The notes below the pieces were generated by a model. It worked only from the letters and a program-made list of their open reading frames with translations, was not told the DNA's origin and made no database searches. A stretch of 34,036 nucleotides of DNA. Source: Deltaproteobacteria bacterium ADurb.Bin207 (GTDB lineage: Bacteria > Myxococcota_A > Polyangia > Polyangiales > Polyangiaceae). This document shows, one piece after another, positions 15,543 to 24,554 of this stretch. Position numbers and translations under genes: made by a program. The stretch's first letter is position 1, and each line of letters starts with the position of its first letter. The stretch is taken from the NCBI GenBank assembly GCA_002070115.1, contig MWCO01000068.1:1-34036 (forward strand). The letters run 5' to 3'.

Positions 15543-17441
15543 ATGGCTATCTCTCATTCCATTCCTTCGGTTTGGAAGGCGCTGCGCGTGATTCGCCCAC
15601 AAATAGTAGCGGTCTCGGCAGGGGTCCTGACAATGGCTATGCCCGCTTTCGCCGATCCACCACCGGGGCAAAGTGCATGGCTCAACGGAATGCACGATAT
15701 CGAGTCCCTGGGCTACATGCAGAATGCCACGTCGGGTTGTGATAAAGGATGGATCACTGACCTTCAATATATCGGCGCTGGAGGTCAACCTTCGACCAAC
15801 TGCCACGACGCCGCGGTTGCCGCGGGAATTTCCATCATTCAGCGCCTCGATGTCGATGGCAGCCACTCTTTTCCTCTCGATCCGGCACAGGCTCCCGGCT
15901 ACGCAAGCGCTTTCGCTTCCTTTGCCTCTCAATGCCCCAACACCCATGTCTGGATCGTGGGCAATGAGCCCAATTTCACCACCAACAACGCCGATCCGGA
16001 GAGTTACGCCTCACCTTACGCCGAGGCCTACGCCAAAGTGCATGCTGCGCTTCATGCCATTTCGGGTCATCACAACGACCTCGTTCTCGTCGCCCCGGCG
16101 AGCCCTTATTCTCCGTTTTGCATCTGCTCAATGCACCGGATCATCCAGCAGATCGTGGCGCGCGGCGTCCAGCCCGATGGGTTCGCCATTCACGCTTATA
16201 CACAAGCCCAACATTCGGGTGACTATGGCTCCCTCGCCTCTTTGGTCACGAGTGAAGATATGAGCGCTTCCAACGACGGTTGCGGTTATCCATTCCACTG
16301 GCAGTTCCGCATTTACCGCGACTGGATCGCGGCGATCGAGAAGGAAGGCCACGGCGGAAAACCCGTCTTTATCACGGAAACCGGCAATGCCTGCGCCCCC
16401 CAACAAGGCAATTCCTGCTATCCAAACCAAGATGTAGGCTATTTCCAGGCCATGTTCCAGGAAATCAACGCCTGGAACCAGGATCCTTCGCATACGACCA
16501 AAATCCGCGCCATTACGCCTTATCGGTGGACCCTCAATGACGATGGCACTGGCCGGGACTTCGCGATTGGCAACCGTCCCGCCCTTCTTGACGACCTGAC
16601 TCATGCTTTCTCGAAAAAATACGCCTGGACGACACCCGCGAGTTGTGAATCGCAGCCCAACACGTGTACGGACGACGCATCCTGCAGTGGATCGACCATT
16701 TGCGACCTGACCAAGGGAAATTGCGCTTCGATAAGTTCGTGTGGCAACGGTGGCGTGTGTCCAACAGGCGAAATCTGCCGCGAAGCGACCTTCGATTGTG
16801 CTCCCTCGACCCGAGGCGCGGCAAATATCACATTCGAACCGTCCAATCCAGCTCCTGGAAGCGAAGTGACGATCGACGTATCTGGCACGGCCGGATACAC
16901 GAACGTCGGTCTTTCGTTCGAGGCCGTGCCTGGAGCCACCGTGCCGACGGAGCTTGTGGCTATCGAAGGAACGGGCCCTTATCATTGGAAATACAAGGCT
17001 ACCGCGGGAGCCACGGGCACGTATCGGGCCACCTTCGTCGCTGACCCTGGCGCAAGCACCGTCTATGCGATTGGCTATGTGAACGTGGGAGATGTCTTTC
17101 CGGATACCGGAGGCTCGGGAGGGGCTGGCGGCACGGGAGGCGCGGCCGGTACAGGCGGTATGGGAACCGGAGGCAGTGGAGGCATCAGCGAATCCGGCGG
17201 TGCCAGTGGCTCGGGCGGTGGCACGGCAGGGTCGAGCGGTGGTGCGGCGGGTTCTTCTCACCAAACCTACACGAACGACACCAATGACGAGGGTTGCGGC
17301 TGCACAATGCCCGGAGTCGGCGCATCCCAACCTGGTTATCCGGCGATACTCGCGCTCATTGCACTGCACTGGGCGCAGCGGCGCCGCAGGTCCACGGAAT
17401 CTGATAGATCCCCTCATTATTTCCTGAAAAACAAGGGATAG
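15543..17441 (+). CDS. secreted TIM-barrel glycoside hydrolase with MYXO-CTERM anchor
   Basis: 632 aa from the ATG at 15543; an ATG at 15519 is also possible. The signal peptide runs to about residue 38 (VSAGVLTMAMPAFA/DP). A clan GH-A type barrel spans about 40-370, with the acid/base in WIVGNEPN (E142) and the nucleophile in VFITETGNA (E279). Family assignment is uncertain (GH39- or GH5-like). A Cys-rich segment (about 375-425) and a beta-sandwich-like domain (ITFEPSNPAPGSEVTIDVSG) follow. A Gly/Ser-rich linker leads to a MYXO-CTERM-type tripartite tail: GCGC, a hydrophobic helix (PAILALIALHWA) and RRRR. Proteins with this tail are processed and kept at the cell surface. The last 11 residues are encoded by the left end of the inserted element at 17408. 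The substrate is unknown. Confidence 0.8.
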   Translation: MAISHSIPSVWKALRVIRPQIVAVSAGVLTMAMPAFADPPPGQSAWLNGMHDIESLGYMQNATSGCDKGWITDLQYIGAGGQPSTNCHDAAVAAGISIIQRLDVDGSHSFPLDPAQAPGYASAFASFASQCPNTHVWIVGNEPNFTTNNADPESYASPYAEAYAKVHAALHAISGHHNDLVLVAPASPYSPFCICSMHRIIQQIVARGVQPDGFAIHAYTQAQHSGDYGSLASLVTSEDMSASNDGCGYPFHWQFRIYRDWIAAIEKEGHGGKPVFITETGNACAPQQGNSCYPNQDVGYFQAMFQEINAWNQDPSHTTKIRAITPYRWTLNDDGTGRDFAIGNRPALLDDLTHAFSKKYAWTTPASCESQPNTCTDDASCSGSTICDLTKGNCASISSCGNGGVCPTGEICREATFDCAPSTRGAANITFEPSNPAPGSEVTIDVSGTAGYTNVGLSFEAVPGATVPTELVAIEGTGPYHWKYKATAGATGTYRATFVADPGASTVYAIGYVNVGDVFPDTGGSGGAGGTGGAAGTGGMGTGGSGGISESGGASGSGGGTAGSSGGAAGSSHQTYTNDTNDEGCGCTMPGVGASQPGYPAILALIALHWAQRRRRSTESDRSPHYFLKNKG

Positions 17442-17624
17442 GGGAGACAATCCCCTAAACCTTGACATTGAGCCGGTCCTTGCCATGAACTTGAACGTGA
17501 ACTTGGACCCCAAAACCTTGCGTTGGACATCGTCATGAACCTGAGCGATTCTGGCTGAGTGGTGATGGGTACGACTTTCCGGCAGTCGATAATCAGGGAA
17601 ATAGTCCGGGAAAAATGAGGGGAC
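17408..17624. mobile_element. second MITE-like element with the same inverted ends
   Basis: The left end at 17408-17426 is ATCCCCTCATTATTTCCTG. The right end at 17606-17624, reverse-complemented, is GTCCCCTCATTTTTCCCGG. The left end matches the right end of the element at 8750-8990 at 18 of 19 positions. The interior differs from that element and has no transposase. It overlaps the last codons and stop of the glycoside hydrolase gene. Confidence 0.5.
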
Positions 17625-17874
17625 GGCTCAAACCTCGCACAGGATGAATACTTCGCCGAGCTTCTGGAGAAGGCATAGGAACCCACGAGCATCACCCTAC
17701 AGTGCTCAAGCAATTGTATTTATTGATGTTTTTACACCGCCCCCCTTCGGAAACGGGGTTTGCGGAGATACCCGATGTGATGGCTGGCTTTTCCAAGACG
17801 GCATCGCAGGCAGACGGTCTGTGGATGAAAGGAAAGTGGTTGATGAGCCACTTCCGCCGGAGTATCTTTTGAAG
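17625..17874. other. intergenic region with possible gene remnants
   Basis: Two short plus-strand frames look protein-like but lack starts. One ends DEYFAELLEKA at about 17679; the other reads EIPDVMAGFSKTASQADGLW over about 17764-17830. Both could be decayed gene ends beside the mobile element. Neither was recognised. Confidence 0.25.
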
Positions 17875-18603
17875 ATGAGGCGGCGTTGTCAAACGAGAGC
17901 TGGCAGGCATAATCCCGGTCGGTGGCTACCGCTGGCTATCCTTACCATCGCCACTGGCGCGTGTGGTCCGTCGCACAACGTCATCGCCGGGGGGAATACC
18001 GTACCGTCCACCAACGAGACGGGAACCTCACCGGCCGCGCGTGACGTGGGTGCGAACGGGAGTGCATCGGCCCCTCCCGCGCCCTCGGCGGCTCCAACCC
18101 CGGTGCCTCCACCTCCCCCCGAATCTCTCGCCGAACGCTATGCAACGTACTGCCCGGAGGTCGTCGAACTCGCGGCCAAAGGCGATCCGGAGCCGACGAC
18201 GAGCGTGTCGCGAGAAAACGTCAGCGCCACGATCAAGACCGTGAAAAACGGCCTCGCCGCGTCGGTCACCATGCCGCGCGCATTCTTACCGCCGATCGAG
18301 CGCGAGGTCCTCTGGGTCGCGCAAGGCGGCGACCCCTACGAGTGCTGCGCCAAGTCCAGCCCGTCAGGCCTCGACATGATGTGCTCGCTCAGCAGCGTCG
18401 ACTACATCGAAGGGCGCGCGACGATCCGCCGGGAGGGCAATACGCTCATCGTCCGCTGGTGCATGGCCGACCTCGACACGAGGACAGTGCTCGACCGAGG
18501 TGAGATCCGAACGCAGCTCAGCGACGGCACCGCCCTTCGCTTCGTGGCGCCGGAGACCGCATGCAAGGGTTTTCCAGCGAATTTGGGTGGGGGCTCCAAA
18601 TAG
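17875..18603 (+). CDS. lipoprotein of unknown function
   Basis: 242 aa from the ATG at 17875, chosen because it begins a lipoprotein signal: a basic n-region (MRRRCQTRAGRHNPGRW), a hydrophobic LPLAILTIATG, then the lipid Cys of TGAC at residue 32. The open frame extends 77 codons farther upstream, but those codons precede the signal and overlap remnant-like DNA. A Thr/Ala/Pro-rich linker (PAPSAAPTPVPPPPP) runs to about residue 90. The C-terminal 150 residues form a globular domain with several Cys (YECCAKSS, MMCSL, RWCMADL, ETACKG). No family was recognised. It converges on the next lipoprotein gene with a 237-bp gap that shows no gene. Confidence 0.75.
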   Translation: MRRRCQTRAGRHNPGRWLPLAILTIATGACGPSHNVIAGGNTVPSTNETGTSPAARDVGANGSASAPPAPSAAPTPVPPPPPESLAERYATYCPEVVELAAKGDPEPTTSVSRENVSATIKTVKNGLAASVTMPRAFLPPIEREVLWVAQGGDPYECCAKSSPSGLDMMCSLSSVDYIEGRATIRREGNTLIVRWCMADLDTRTVLDRGEIRTQLSDGTALRFVAPETACKGFPANLGGGSK

Positions 18604-18840
18604 AAGCAAAAGAGCCAGTGATGATTCGCTCATGGGCTCTTTCCTTCCTCGTTCCTCGTTTCGCCGCTCGCCAACGCTTGCTCCCCCACGACCGGCAGCG
18701 GCGATGGGCAGGCGAGCAGGGGCTATCCCACCTTCTGATGAACGGATACCACGTCGCATCGTTGTCCGAAGACCCTTGAACATATAACGTTGTGGCGCGG
18801 TTCGATGCGTGGCGCAAACTCGCCGACCAAGGAGAATCAA

Positions 18841-19566
18841 TCAAAGTGTCGAATATTGGTTACAAAATCGATCCGGCTCGATGAGGAAGTCCGAAGACGT
18901 TCTTTCGAAGGTCAAGTCGAACACGAGGCTGGCCCGCGACGCACACTCAACGGGGCCACCTTCCTCGTAACGGTGTCCGACGAGATCATGAACATCCAGC
19001 CGGACGCGGTATCGTCGGCGAAAATCCTCGCTGACGACCTCGGGGTAGGGCGTGAGCGAGCCCCCGGCCTCGAGGACCTCGAACGCAACCCCATTGACGA
19101 AAGCCTCGCAGGACCGGCAACTCTTGCAGGCCGTGTCGTCGAAATAGAGGCGAACCTCCCAGAACGTCTCCGGGCGGCGGCGGTCCTGGTACAGACGCTC
19201 TATCGGGTGACTGCCCACCTCCCAATCCCTGGGGTCCCCCAGGTGGAAGTCGGCACGGAGCCGGGTAGCGTCGGTCCTTGGATCCATGACAATCCAATCG
19301 TCCAGCACGAAAGATTGCGTGTCCGGATCCACCCGGACGGTGTTGCCGAGACCACCAGCAACGGCGCCGCCTTCCTCGTAGGCTCCCGGTGTGCCACTCG
19401 GATAGGTCAGGTTGCCAGAATCCTCCCCTACGCTCCAAAGGACCGTGCCCGACACGGGGGTGCGGGGACGCAGGCTTACGGTGGGGCACGGCCAGGGATC
19501 GCGAGGGTTCGGACAGCCGGTCGACAGGCCGAAGAGGCACAGCATAACGAACCGCGAAACCTTCAT
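18841..19566 (-). CDS. lipoprotein of unknown function
   Basis: 241 aa from the ATG at 19566, which has a GAGG ribosome site six bases upstream and starts the signal MKVSRFVMLCLFGLSTGC (lipid Cys at 18). An ATG at 19578 is in the same frame. The mature part reads as a beta-rich domain: GTVLWSVGEDSGNL, RVDPDTQSFVLDDWIVM, FWEVRLYFDDTACKSCRSCEAF and RYRVRLDVHDLVGHRY. The ACKSCRSC cluster is noticeable and could bind a metal or form disulfides. No family was recognised. It is convergent with the previous gene and divergent from the radical SAM fusion gene, with 492 bp between starts. Confidence 0.75.
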   Translation of the reverse strand: MKVSRFVMLCLFGLSTGCPNPRDPWPCPTVSLRPRTPVSGTVLWSVGEDSGNLTYPSGTPGAYEEGGAVAGGLGNTVRVDPDTQSFVLDDWIVMDPRTDATRLRADFHLGDPRDWEVGSHPIERLYQDRRRPETFWEVRLYFDDTACKSCRSCEAFVNGVAFEVLEAGGSLTPYPEVVSEDFRRRYRVRLDVHDLVGHRYEEGGPVECASRASLVFDLTFERTSSDFLIEPDRFCNQYSTL

Positions 19567-20058
19567 CGTCAACCTCATACGGAAAGCGTGTCGCGAAGGA
19601 TCCCGGCAGTCAAGATGTCGAAAAAAAACGGAACTCGATGGTTCATCCACGGCTGGCAAACTCATCCGCTCCAATTCCTTATGTTGCAGGCCATTTCCCC
19701 CCAAATGTATGTGCGGACGAAAGCATGAATCGTCCGTGCAGCATCCACTTCTAACTATTTGAATTTACACCACTTTACATCTGTTTTCCATTCTTATTGC
19801 TCGACCGCAAGCCCCACGAGTTGCATAGAATTCCTACTGCGTGGTGAAGTCAACTACGTCCTGACACAAATCTGTAGACAATGCGGTTGCATGGGAGCGG
19901 AAAAGCTTGACGGGAGCTGATTTGCGGGGGACCATGACACGATGCCATGAACGGGTGCTCCGGGCACGAGACGGCGCGCGACGGAGGCGCTGTCCTGAGG
20001 GTTGCAGGAAGCGCGGGGCGAGTCAGGATTCGGTTCGAAATAAGGGAGAACAGCGGTC
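19567..20058. other. divergent intergenic region before the radical SAM island
   Basis: This 492-bp gap holds the promoters of the lipoprotein (minus) and the radical SAM fusion gene (plus). The centre (about 19738-19805) is AT-rich, unlike the flanks. A GGGAG lies 10-15 bp before the radical SAM start, farther than usual for a ribosome site. Composition changes here from mixed to clearly GC-rich. No RNA gene was recognised. Confidence 0.4.
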
Positions 20059-21492
20059 ATGAGGAAGAAGTACGTCCCGGTACAAGGGGTTTGGGAGATC
20101 ACGCTGGCCTGCAATATGCGGTGCCGCCACTGCGGGTCGCATGCGGGTGTCCCGCGGCCCGATGAGTTGACCACGGCAGAGGCGTTGCGGGTGCTAGGCG
20201 AGTTGGCTGCCGCCGGCTGCCGACGACTCGTCCTGTCCGGTGGCGAGCCGACCGTGCGTCGGGACTGGCCGCGCCTCGTCGAGGAAGGCACGCGCCTCGG
20301 AATCCAGATGAAGATGATCTCCAACGGTTGGTCGTTCGACGCCGAGACCGCCCGTGTCGCCCGTGCCGCTGGCCTCCGCGCTGTCGGCTTCTCGCTCGAC
20401 GGACTCGAGAAGACCCACGAGTACGTGCGTCGTATCCCCGGCTCCTTCCGCCGGGTGCTCGACGCCGTGCGGGCCGCCCGCGCCGAGGGGATCGGCGTGG
20501 CGATCGTGTCGCATATCAATCGCCGGAATCTTTCCGAACTGGACGCCATGTTCGACCTGATCAAGGCGCTCGATGCTTATTCCTGGCAGATCCAGCTCGG
20601 CAACCCTGCCGGCGAGTTGGCGCTGCATCGCGACTTGGTGGTCGAGCCGATCGACCTGCTGCAAATCGTCCCTGCCGTTGCGCGCCTCGTGCAACGTGAC
20701 GGCCTGCGCGTCGTCCCCGCCGACAACATCGGTTACTACGGTCCGTACGAGAAGGTGCTGCGCAAGAACTCGCACTACGGCCAGCCGGCTTTCGCCGGAT
20801 GTCTGGGTGGGATCAGCCATTTCGGGCTCGAATCGAACGGCAACCTCAAAGCCTGTCTCTCGCTGCCCTCCGCCCGTCACGGCTGCGCCTCCTACGTGGA
20901 AGGCAACTTGCGTGAGACGCCGTTCGCCGAGCTGTGGAACCGCCCCGGAGCCTTTGCTTTCAACCGCGACTCCGATCCGGCGGAGCTGGGCGGCTTCTGC
21001 CGCTCCTGTCGCTATGCCCGGCCGTGCCACGGCGGCTGTCGCTGGTCAGCCACCGTCAACGGCGGTGGCCTCGAAAACCCCTACTGTTACTATCGCGTCG
21101 CGACTGAGGCCGAAGCGCGGCGCCGGCGCTCCCGTAGCTGGCGTTTGGCCGCCGCGGTCGCTGCTCCTCTCGCCCTGGGTGCCTGCGGTGAAGGCGAAGG
21201 CAACGAAAATGCCACCTCGCCGGATGCTCGGCAGGACGTCGTTCCGTCGGACGCCTACGGAATCCCGTTGGACGTGCAGGAGGACGTGCTTCCGTCGGAC
21301 GCTTACGGAATCCCGTTGGACGTGCAGGAGGATGTGCTTCCGTCGGACGCCTACGGAATCCCGTTGGACGTGCAGGAGGATGTGCTTCCGTCGGATGCCT
21401 ACGGAATCCCGTTGGACGTGCAGGAGGACGTGCTTCCGTCGGACGTGCAGGAGGACATCGTTCCGTCGGATGCCTACGGGATCCCCGACTAG
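20059..21492 (+). CDS. radical SAM/SPASM maturase fused to a repeat-bearing lipoprotein tail
   Basis: The 477-aa product has three parts. Residues 1-240 are a radical SAM domain with CNMRCRHC (C18, C22, C25) for the 4Fe-4S cluster and LSGGEPTVR as the GGE motif. Residues about 248-343 are a SPASM domain with eight Cys (GCLGG, KACL, FCRSC, PCHGGC, PYC) for auxiliary clusters. Residues about 354-376 look like a lipoprotein signal (RRRRSRSWRLAAAVAAPLAL, then GAC with C376). An acidic tail (393-477) carries five SDAYGIP units. SPASM enzymes usually modify peptides. Bacteroidetes rSAM/lipoprotein systems pair such an enzyme with a lipoprotein carrying a related xYGxP motif near its N-terminus (recalled, not searched). 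Here both seem joined. No in-frame ATG or GTG allows separate translation of the tail. Confidence 0.85.
   Translation: MRKKYVPVQGVWEITLACNMRCRHCGSHAGVPRPDELTTAEALRVLGELAAAGCRRLVLSGGEPTVRRDWPRLVEEGTRLGIQMKMISNGWSFDAETARVARAAGLRAVGFSLDGLEKTHEYVRRIPGSFRRVLDAVRAARAEGIGVAIVSHINRRNLSELDAMFDLIKALDAYSWQIQLGNPAGELALHRDLVVEPIDLLQIVPAVARLVQRDGLRVVPADNIGYYGPYEKVLRKNSHYGQPAFAGCLGGISHFGLESNGNLKACLSLPSARHGCASYVEGNLRETPFAELWNRPGAFAFNRDSDPAELGGFCRSCRYARPCHGGCRWSATVNGGGLENPYCYYRVATEAEARRRRSRSWRLAAAVAAPLALGACGEGEGNENATSPDARQDVVPSDAYGIPLDVQEDVLPSDAYGIPLDVQEDVLPSDAYGIPLDVQEDVLPSDAYGIPLDVQEDVLPSDVQEDIVPSDAYGIPD
21235..21489 (+). repeat. 48-nt tandem repeats encoding DVQEDVLPSDAYGIPL
   Basis: A 16-codon unit (DVQEDVLPSDAYGIPL) is repeated nearly identically. 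The first unit begins with DVVP and the last contains an inserted DVQEDIVPSD. In all there are five SDAYGIP motifs. Nucleotide identity between the inner units is almost complete (a few third-base changes), which indicates recent expansion or homogenisation. It is a coding repeat, not a CRISPR array, as there are no unique spacers. Confidence 0.9.
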
Positions 21493-21684
21493 GCCCATGG
21501 TCTCCTTGATGCTGGAGGCGACCGTTCGCCGGGTAGGGTCGCGGCAGGGGCAGCCTTTGGTACACGGGTTCGGGGTGCCTCCCGCACAGTCCCGGATAAC
21601 AACGAAAATCGCGACGTGGAATAATTAGCGTTTCGTTTTTCCTTCCGCGCTGCTACTTTCCCGACCAATTCGGAACGAGCACGG

Positions 21685-23064
21685 ATGGGCAGCTCTGGAA
21701 TCTTTGACGCGGCACGGCAAGCTTTTGCGGGCAACACGTTCCTGATCCTCGGCTTCGGTCGCTTCACGGGCCCAGCCGCCGCCCGCTTCTTCGAGCGCTG
21801 CGGCCTGCCCTACTCGATCAGCGACTGCCGCCCCGCGCAAGAGTTGGCCCCACGACTGGACGGGCTCCACCCGGTCCACGTCCACGGCGGCCCCCAGGAC
21901 GCCTCCCACCTCGAAGGCGCCACAGCCGTGCTGCTCTCCCCAGGGGTACCCCGCACCTCGGCCCTGGTGCGCGCGGCTGAGGCTGCCGGCCTGCCCGTCT
22001 GGGGCGATCTGGACCTGTTGCTCCCCTTGCTGGCCCGCCCGAAGCTCATCGGAATCAGCGGCACCGACGGCAAAACCACCACCGTCACCCTGCTCTCGGC
22101 GATCTGCGGGCACTTCGGAACCGCGGTGGCCTGCGGCAACAACGGCGTGCCGGTGATGGAGGTCGCCGCGGAACTGGACCGGGCCGACTTCGCCGTAACG
22201 GAAGTCTCCTCGTTCATGCTCGAAGAAACCCAACGCCTACGCTTTGACGCGTCGGTCATCCTCAACATCGCCCAGGATCACGTGGACCGCTACGCGGACC
22301 TCGAGGAATACCATCGCACCAAGCTCCGCATCCTGCGCCACTGCCGGAACACGGACGTATTTGTGCGCAACGTCGACGACCCCAAACTGCGCGACGTGTT
22401 GCCCCCTGCGGGACGGGTGCGCGACTTCGGTCTAGACACGGGATTCTTCGACCGCCGAGACGACACCTACATCATGGGCAAATGTAGGCTACCGCTGACT
22501 CAATGCCGCCTATGGGGCCGCCAGTTCATCCCCGACGTCTTGGCCGCGCTGGCCGTTGCCGACGAGCTGGGACTCGACCCCGAACCGGTTCTGGAAACCG
22601 TGCGGACCTTCCCTGGAGTCCCTCACCGCTTCCAGATCGCGGGAGAGACCGGCGGCGTGCGGTGGATCGACGACTCCAAAGCGACCTCCGTGCAGGCGGT
22701 GGCGGCCGCTGTAGCCTCGTGTCCGAAGCTGGAAACGGTGATTATCCTGGGAGGACGGGAGAAATTCCTCGATTTCACGCCCCTGCGGGAAGCGCTCGCG
22801 GGCTTGGCTGGCGTGATCTGCTACGGCGAGGCCGGGGAGCGCATCCGCGGCCAGCTCGGCAGGAAAGACGCACTTTACGTCTTCGCGTTCCACGAGGCGG
22901 TGCGTCTGGCGTGCGCGATCGTCCCGTCACCCGGGGTCTTGCTGCTCAGCCCGGGCTGCACTTCTTGGGACCAGTTTGAGAGCTACGAGGTCCGGGGCCG
23001 CGTGTTCGCGGAGGAGGCGGAGCTGGCCCTGAAACGTCGCTTCGGCCCCGGGGTGAGGCCATGA
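21685..23064 (+). CDS. MurD-like amino-acid ligase
   Basis: 459 aa, close to the length of MurD. The family joins D-Glu to UDP-MurNAc-L-Ala with ATP in the cytoplasm. Three domains are visible: an N-terminal nucleotide-sugar-binding Rossmann part (FLILGFGRFTG), the central ATP domain with GTDGKTT (126-132), SSFMLE, LNIAQDHVDRY and the carbamyl-Lys motif RTKLRI, and a C-terminal domain with DDSKATS, IILGGREKFLDF and LSPGCTSWDQFESYEVRG. All catalytic residues appear retained. It is not in a division/cell-wall cluster and has no murC or murF beside it, so it may serve a special peptide rather than peptidoglycan. It overlaps the next gene by 4 bp (ATGA) and follows the radical SAM fusion by 192 bp. 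Confidence 0.88.
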   Translation: MGSSGIFDAARQAFAGNTFLILGFGRFTGPAAARFFERCGLPYSISDCRPAQELAPRLDGLHPVHVHGGPQDASHLEGATAVLLSPGVPRTSALVRAAEAAGLPVWGDLDLLLPLLARPKLIGISGTDGKTTTVTLLSAICGHFGTAVACGNNGVPVMEVAAELDRADFAVTEVSSFMLEETQRLRFDASVILNIAQDHVDRYADLEEYHRTKLRILRHCRNTDVFVRNVDDPKLRDVLPPAGRVRDFGLDTGFFDRRDDTYIMGKCRLPLTQCRLWGRQFIPDVLAALAVADELGLDPEPVLETVRTFPGVPHRFQIAGETGGVRWIDDSKATSVQAVAAAVASCPKLETVIILGGREKFLDFTPLREALAGLAGVICYGEAGERIRGQLGRKDALYVFAFHEAVRLACAIVPSPGVLLLSPGCTSWDQFESYEVRGRVFAEEAELALKRRFGPGVRP

Positions 23065-24554
23065 ACCACCTCGAGGACTTTGGCATTTTGTGCGGCCGGC
23101 TCGGTTTGAACCGGGATGCCCTTGCGGGCTGTACGGATTTGGTCGTCCGCGCCGACGAGGTTTTCCCGGGCGCCTGCTTTCTCGCCGTTCGCGGGGCGCG
23201 TTTCGACGGCCATGATTTCATCGGCGAGGCCCTGGCCCGTGGCGCGCGAGCAGTGATCCACGACGCCGCACGACTGACCCCGCTACCGGCTCCCGGTGTC
23301 ACCTTCCTCCCCGTAGCCGACACCCGGCCCCTGGAGGCTGCCCTTGCCTCTGCCTTTTTCGGCTACCCCTCCCATGCGTTGCGGATGACAGGCGTTACTG
23401 GTACCAACGGCAAGACCACGTCGTCGGTCCTGATCGCAGCCGTGGAGCACGCCCTGGGCCACCGCACGGCGGTGGTGAACACCCTCGGGGCCCATGTGGA
23501 CGGCCACGTCACGCGCTTCGAGCTGGCGCTGCCGCCCCCGGCCCGGCTCCAGCGCTTTTTGAGGGATCGCCGGGACGACGGCCACGGAGGCGTCGTGCTC
23601 GAATGTTCGTCATGGTCCCTGCACCTCGACCGCCCCGCTGGCGTCGCATTCGACCGCGTGCTGGTCACGCGCCTCACCCGGGACCACCTCGACATGCACT
23701 GGGACATGCAGGCCTACGCCCGAGCCAAGTGGCGGCTCGTGGAGGCGCTTGGGAACAGTGGCAAGCCGCAACGTCATCTCAGCCTGGCAGCCTCTTTTCC
23801 GGCGCCCGGGCCCGTTCCCCACGACGTGAGCTGCCTGCGCTTCGGCCTCGTGCCTGATGGCGCAGACGTCTGGGCCAGGGATGTGTCGAGTTCCCCCGCC
23901 GGGACCTCGTTCGAAGTGGTCTGGCGAGGCCGCCCGGCTGGACGTCTTCGCACCAACCTGCCCGGCGCGCACAACGTGGAGAACCTTCTTGGCGTAGTCG
24001 CACTATATCCCGACCTGCTCGAGGTCCGGGCCCAGGGAAATAAGACGGTCTTCGACGGCGACTTATTCAACCGGATCCACATCGACGGACGGCTGGAGCC
24101 GGTTCCGCACCCCGGCGGCGTCCACGTCTACGTCGACTATGCGCACACCCCTGACGCTCTCGAGGCCGTCCTGCGCACGTTACGCGGCCTCCACGGGGAT
24201 CGGGTCGTCGCAGTGTTCGGCTGCGGGGGCGAGCGCGACCGGGAGAAGCGCCCGATGATGGGGGCAATCGCTTCCCGGCTGGCCCGGGAGGTCGTCCTCA
24301 CCTCCGACAACCCGCGTCGGGAGGACCCCGAGGACATCATCTCCCAAATCTTCGCGGGATGCGATCCTGGCTTGGCCCGAGTCCATCGCGAGCCCGACCG
24401 GCGGGAGGCGATTCGCCTGGCCCTCTCCCGGGTCACGCCCGGGGACGCCCTTTTGGTTGCGGGAAAGGGCCATGAGACCGAGCAGGTGTTCGCGGGACAA
24501 AGCTTCCCCTTCGACGACCGGCAGGTCCTTCGAGAGGAGATCGACCGATGCTAG
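23061..24554 (+). CDS. MurE-like amino-acid ligase
   Basis: The 497-aa product has the MurE plan. The N-terminal domain recognises the UDP-muramyl substrate in true MurE (VRADEVFPGACFLAVRG...DGHDFI). The central ATP domain has GVTGTNGKTT (P-loop 114-120), ECSSWSL, RLTRDHLDMHW and the carbamyl-Lys motif RAKWRL. The C-terminal domain has VDYAHTPDALE, FGCGGERDREKRPMM, DNPR (416-419) and GKGHETEQ. DNPR is the motif of enzymes adding meso-diaminopimelate, so this or a related amino acid is the expected substrate. SSWSLH replaces the usual SSHAL, a change near the substrate pocket. A GAGG ribosome site precedes the start inside the MurD-like gene. It overlaps the next radical SAM gene by 7 bp, implying translational coupling. 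Confidence 0.88.
   Translation: MNHLEDFGILCGRLGLNRDALAGCTDLVVRADEVFPGACFLAVRGARFDGHDFIGEALARGARAVIHDAARLTPLPAPGVTFLPVADTRPLEAALASAFFGYPSHALRMTGVTGTNGKTTSSVLIAAVEHALGHRTAVVNTLGAHVDGHVTRFELALPPPARLQRFLRDRRDDGHGGVVLECSSWSLHLDRPAGVAFDRVLVTRLTRDHLDMHWDMQAYARAKWRLVEALGNSGKPQRHLSLAASFPAPGPVPHDVSCLRFGLVPDGADVWARDVSSSPAGTSFEVVWRGRPAGRLRTNLPGAHNVENLLGVVALYPDLLEVRAQGNKTVFDGDLFNRIHIDGRLEPVPHPGGVHVYVDYAHTPDALEAVLRTLRGLHGDRVVAVFGCGGERDREKRPMMGAIASRLAREVVLTSDNPRREDPEDIISQIFAGCDPGLARVHREPDRREAIRLALSRVTPGDALLVAGKGHETEQVFAGQSFPFDDRQVLREEIDRC

Noticed and set aside
12542..15543. Complete DGR in the window
   Set aside because: No reverse transcriptase motif (such as a YxDD segment) and no Avd-like ORF were found in any frame of the window.
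17644..17874. 77-codon upstream extension of the lipoprotein at 17875
   Set aside because: The lipoprotein signal starts at 17875 and the upstream codons cover remnant-like DNA.
21235..21489. CRISPR array
   Set aside because: The 48-nt units are contiguous, in frame and coding, with no unique spacers.
21500..21600. Cys-rich peptide on the minus strand (DCAGGTPNPCTKGCPC) as a RiPP precursor
   Set aside because: It has no start codon or ribosome site of its own in a sensible place and is opposite the transcription of the island; it may be chance.
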